DNA of 33,546 nucleotides from Gemmatimonadota bacterium (GTDB taxonomy: Bacteria; Gemmatimonadota; Gemmatimonadetes; Gemmatimonadales; GWC2-71-9): assembly GCA_022563595.1 (NCBI GenBank), contig JADFNB010000032.1, positions 1 through 33,546 of the forward strand. Direction: 5' to 3'. The notes beneath the pieces were generated by a model. The model was not told where the DNA came from. It made no database searches and saw only the letters and a program-made list of their open reading frames with translations. Position 1 is the first letter of the stretch; each line of letters begins with the position of its first letter. Shown piece after piece: positions 31,950 through 33,546 of this stretch. The position numbers and the translations under genes are program-made.

Positions 31950-32984
31950 TTATCCCCCCCTGGTATGCATCTCTTTCCGGGGATCCGACCGCAGGCTCTG
32001 GATCTGATAGAGCACTCCGCGGTCGGACAATTCCGCGCGAAGCTCGGCGCCGCGATCCGTACGGGCCCGCCAGGCAGTCGCGATCACCGCCGCGATCTCC
32101 TGGTCCGATGCTCCCCCGCGAACGAGTTCCTTGAGGTTGATGCCGTCGGCGGCGTAGAGACACAGATACCACATCCCGTCGGCGGTCAGCCGGCTCCGAT
32201 CGCAGGTCCCGCAGAACGGCTGTGTGGTCGAGGCAATGATCCCGAACGTCGTGCCGTCGGGAAGCACGAACCGGTCGGCCGGTGCCGTCGCGTCCTGGTC
32301 GGGAACCTCGCCGATCGGGCCGTACGCCCGTTCGAGCCGTTCCAGGATCGCGGCACGCGAGACCACCTGGTCGGGCGACCAGCGGGTGGCGCCTCCCACG
32401 TCCATGTACTCGATGAACCGCACCTCGACGTCCTGGATCTTCCCGAACTCGATCAGATCGACGATTTCGTCGTCGTTCACGTCGCGCACCACGACGGTGT
32501 TGATCTTGATGGGATCAAAGCCGGCTTCCCGAGCCGCCGTGAGGCCTTGCAGCGCCTCTTCCAGCCGGTCGCTGCGCGTCATCGCCCGATAACGTTCCGG
32601 CCGCAGACTATCCAGGCTCACCGTCACACGGTCGAGTCCCGCCTCACGCAGTGCCCCGGCGAACCGGGCGAGCAGCAAGGCGTTGGTAGTCATCGCGAGA
32701 TCGCGGACCTGCGGGAGTGCCGCCAGGTGGCGCACCAGGACAGGCAGCTCGTGGCGCAGCAGCGGCTCCCCACCGGTGAGCCGAATCTTTTCGGTGCCCG
32801 CCCGCACGAATAACCGCGTCAGGCGCACAATTTCCTCGAATGTCAGCACATCGGCCTTGGGAGAATATTCGTAGTCTTCCCCATAGATTTCGATGGGCAT
32901 GCAATAAGGACAGCGGAAATTGCACTTGTCCGTGACGGATATGCGCAAATCTCTGATCGGGCGGGAATAGGTGTCAAGAGGCAT
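31950..32984 (-). CDS. moaA: GTP 3',8-cyclase, molybdenum cofactor biosynthesis
   Basis: A 344-residue radical-SAM enzyme catalysing the first step of molybdopterin synthesis, conversion of GTP to the cyclic intermediate used by MoaC. The N-terminal [4Fe-4S] motif is CNFRCPYC (Cys21, 25, 28), followed by the SAM-binding LTGGEPLLR. The second C-terminal cluster motif is CGTC...C with spacing CX2CX13C, and the protein ends in GG, the functionally important MoaA tail. The start is ATG 32982-32984 (MPLDTYSRPIRDLRISVTDK); the 40-residue upstream extension is not conserved-looking and is rejected. It is the first gene of the run moaA, lipoprotein, pntAa, pntAb, pntB. No other moa or moe gene is in the window. 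Confidence 0.96.
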   Translation of the reverse strand: MPLDTYSRPIRDLRISVTDKCNFRCPYCMPIEIYGEDYEYSPKADVLTFEEIVRLTRLFVRAGTEKIRLTGGEPLLRHELPVLVRHLAALPQVRDLAMTTNALLLARFAGALREAGLDRVTVSLDSLRPERYRAMTRSDRLEEALQGLTAAREAGFDPIKINTVVVRDVNDDEIVDLIEFGKIQDVEVRFIEYMDVGGATRWSPDQVVSRAAILERLERAYGPIGEVPDQDATAPADRFVLPDGTTFGIIASTTQPFCGTCDRSRLTADGMWYLCLYAADGINLKELVRGGASDQEIAAVIATAWRARTDRGAELRAELSDRGVLYQIQSLRSDPRKEMHTRGG

Positions 32985-33267
32985 GGCGCGGAGCGAATCG
33001 GGCTTGAATTGGGAAAGTGTAAAGCGGCCCGGCGCCAAGGCGGGGCGGCAGATGTCGTCAAATGCACAGGGCGGAGAGGGGCTGAGAAAGGTCGGAGCCC
33101 GCAACGAGGGTGCGAGCCCGCCATTGCCGCTCCTTTCCGCCGGGAGGCACCAGCGTTTCCCCTGGAACCCTATCGTTCACCGCTCATAGATAATCCCCAC
33201 GGTCCGGGGGGACGATCCTTAGAGGCGAGTGAATCGGAGCCAATGGCACAAACCGTTTTTGCCATCG
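32985..33267. other. Gap upstream of moaA, no recognisable gene
   Basis: This 283-nt stretch presumably holds the moaA promoter, but I see no convincing -35/-10 pair and no Moco-riboswitch-like structure by eye. A C-run facing a G-run (CCCC ACGGTCC GGGG, about 33,198-33,212) can form a short hairpin. Composition becomes less GC-rich to the right, and a second sequence junction may lie between here and the hydratase fragment. Confidence 0.4.
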
Positions 33268-33546
33268 CTAGGGTATCCTCGCGCGCACCGTTGCGCAAGC
33301 CTGGCGGCGGCGTCGGCCTACGCGGTCAATTGGATGATTGTCACGCAGCGCATCTTTGATCACGCCGAAATGCGCTGATGGAACGCAGTGGCTCACGAGG
33401 CGCTGGCGATAAGCCTCAGCGGGGCCGATGATGCTTCCGGTCAGTGCGAGATAGACTCCTGTCCACCCGAGCAGACGCGGCAGAAAATAGGTGCCGCCGA
33501 TGTCGGGGAGAAAACCGATGCCGACTTGTGGCATGCCAAAGCGATA
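33268..33546 (-). CDS. Enoyl-CoA hydratase/3-hydroxyisobutyryl-CoA hydrolase fragment
   Basis: A frame entering from the right edge of the window encodes FGMPQVGIGFLPDIGG followed by TYFLPRLLGW and YLALTGSIIGPAEAYRQRLV, the crotonase-fold segment with the Glu/Gly-rich active-site strand typical of 3-hydroxyisobutyryl-CoA hydrolase-like proteins. After DNHPIDRV the sequence turns into Arg-rich, non-family residues and stops at 33,268. Another 150 or more residues would be expected. No other frame resumes family sequence. The gene is therefore broken at its 3' side, either as a pseudogene or at a contig junction. The N-terminus is outside the window. Confidence 0.65.
   Translation of the reverse strand, partial: YRFGMPQVGIGFLPDIGGTYFLPRLLGWTGVYLALTGSIIGPAEAYRQRLVSHCVPSAHFGVIKDALRDNHPIDRVGRRRRQACATVRARIP

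Noticed and set aside
30833-32134. 433-codon plus-strand open frame over the lipoprotein and moaA genes
   Set aside because: It is Pro/Arg-rich shadow translation of high-GC genes read in antisense; the minus-strand proteins have clear family motifs.

Overview
The window reads as a high-GC environmental contig. Positions ~3,960 to at least ~33,000 look like one Gemmatimonadota-type genome: a tandem family of Hanks kinases fused to beta-propeller or TPR sensors, a TonB receptor, DUF1028 and DUF3179 proteins, PPC-domain and collagen-like lipoproteins, and tightly overlapped genes. Taxonomy is inferred from gene content only. The two edges differ. Bases 1-~3,960 are visibly less GC-rich and carry an acyl-CoA dehydrogenase, an APH-type kinase and an acyl-CoA synthetase of actinobacterial flavour. 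The right edge holds a broken 3-hydroxyisobutyryl-CoA hydrolase-like fragment. At ~3,960 two head-to-head genes both lose their 5' halves, so this is either a real recombination junction or an assembly chimera.

Layout. 1-3,963: partial CDS, then ACAD, APH-like kinase and acyl-CoA synthetase on the minus strand, resembling a 4-hydroxyacyl-CoA catabolic module. 3,960-4,574: C-terminal end of a TonB-dependent receptor. 4,644-4,894: frameshifted MaoC remnant. 4,923-15,802: four large receptor-like Ser/Thr kinases in tandem, with a fifth 32-residue kinase stub at 15,905-16,003. 16,171-17,214: DUF1028 Ntn-hydrolase. 17,268-19,478: two paralogous exported DUF3179 proteins. 19,722-25,528 (plus strand): amidohydrolase, saccharopine dehydrogenase-like pair and GMC/long-chain alcohol oxidase. 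25,543-26,954: TauE/SafE permease and a truncated OPT transporter. 27,108-27,989: secreted PPC protein. 27,995-32,984: operon moaA, Gly-rich lipoprotein, pntAa, pntAb, pntB. 33,268-33,546: broken hydratase fragment.

The most notable observation is that each DUF3179 gene is interrupted by a single in-frame TGA at the same homologous position. In both cases this is the first position of a conserved CxxC motif, giving UxxC. Each TGA is followed 21-22 nt later by a stable hairpin whose loop carries the G-U pair expected of a bacterial SECIS; one loop is GGUCU, as I recall for E. coli fdhF. Reading these as two tandem exported selenoproteins merges four apparent ORFs into two complete genes with signal peptides and good upstream ribosome binding sites. 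TGA is an ordinary stop elsewhere in the window, so codon reassignment is unlikely.

A second theme is repeat-driven plasticity. Degenerate arrays with a 7-nt period (consensus near CGATTNG) fill the intergenic gaps of exactly the duplicated gene families (kinases and DUF3179 genes), one of them abutting the kinase stub. The kinase domains show patchwork similarity that suggests gene conversion.
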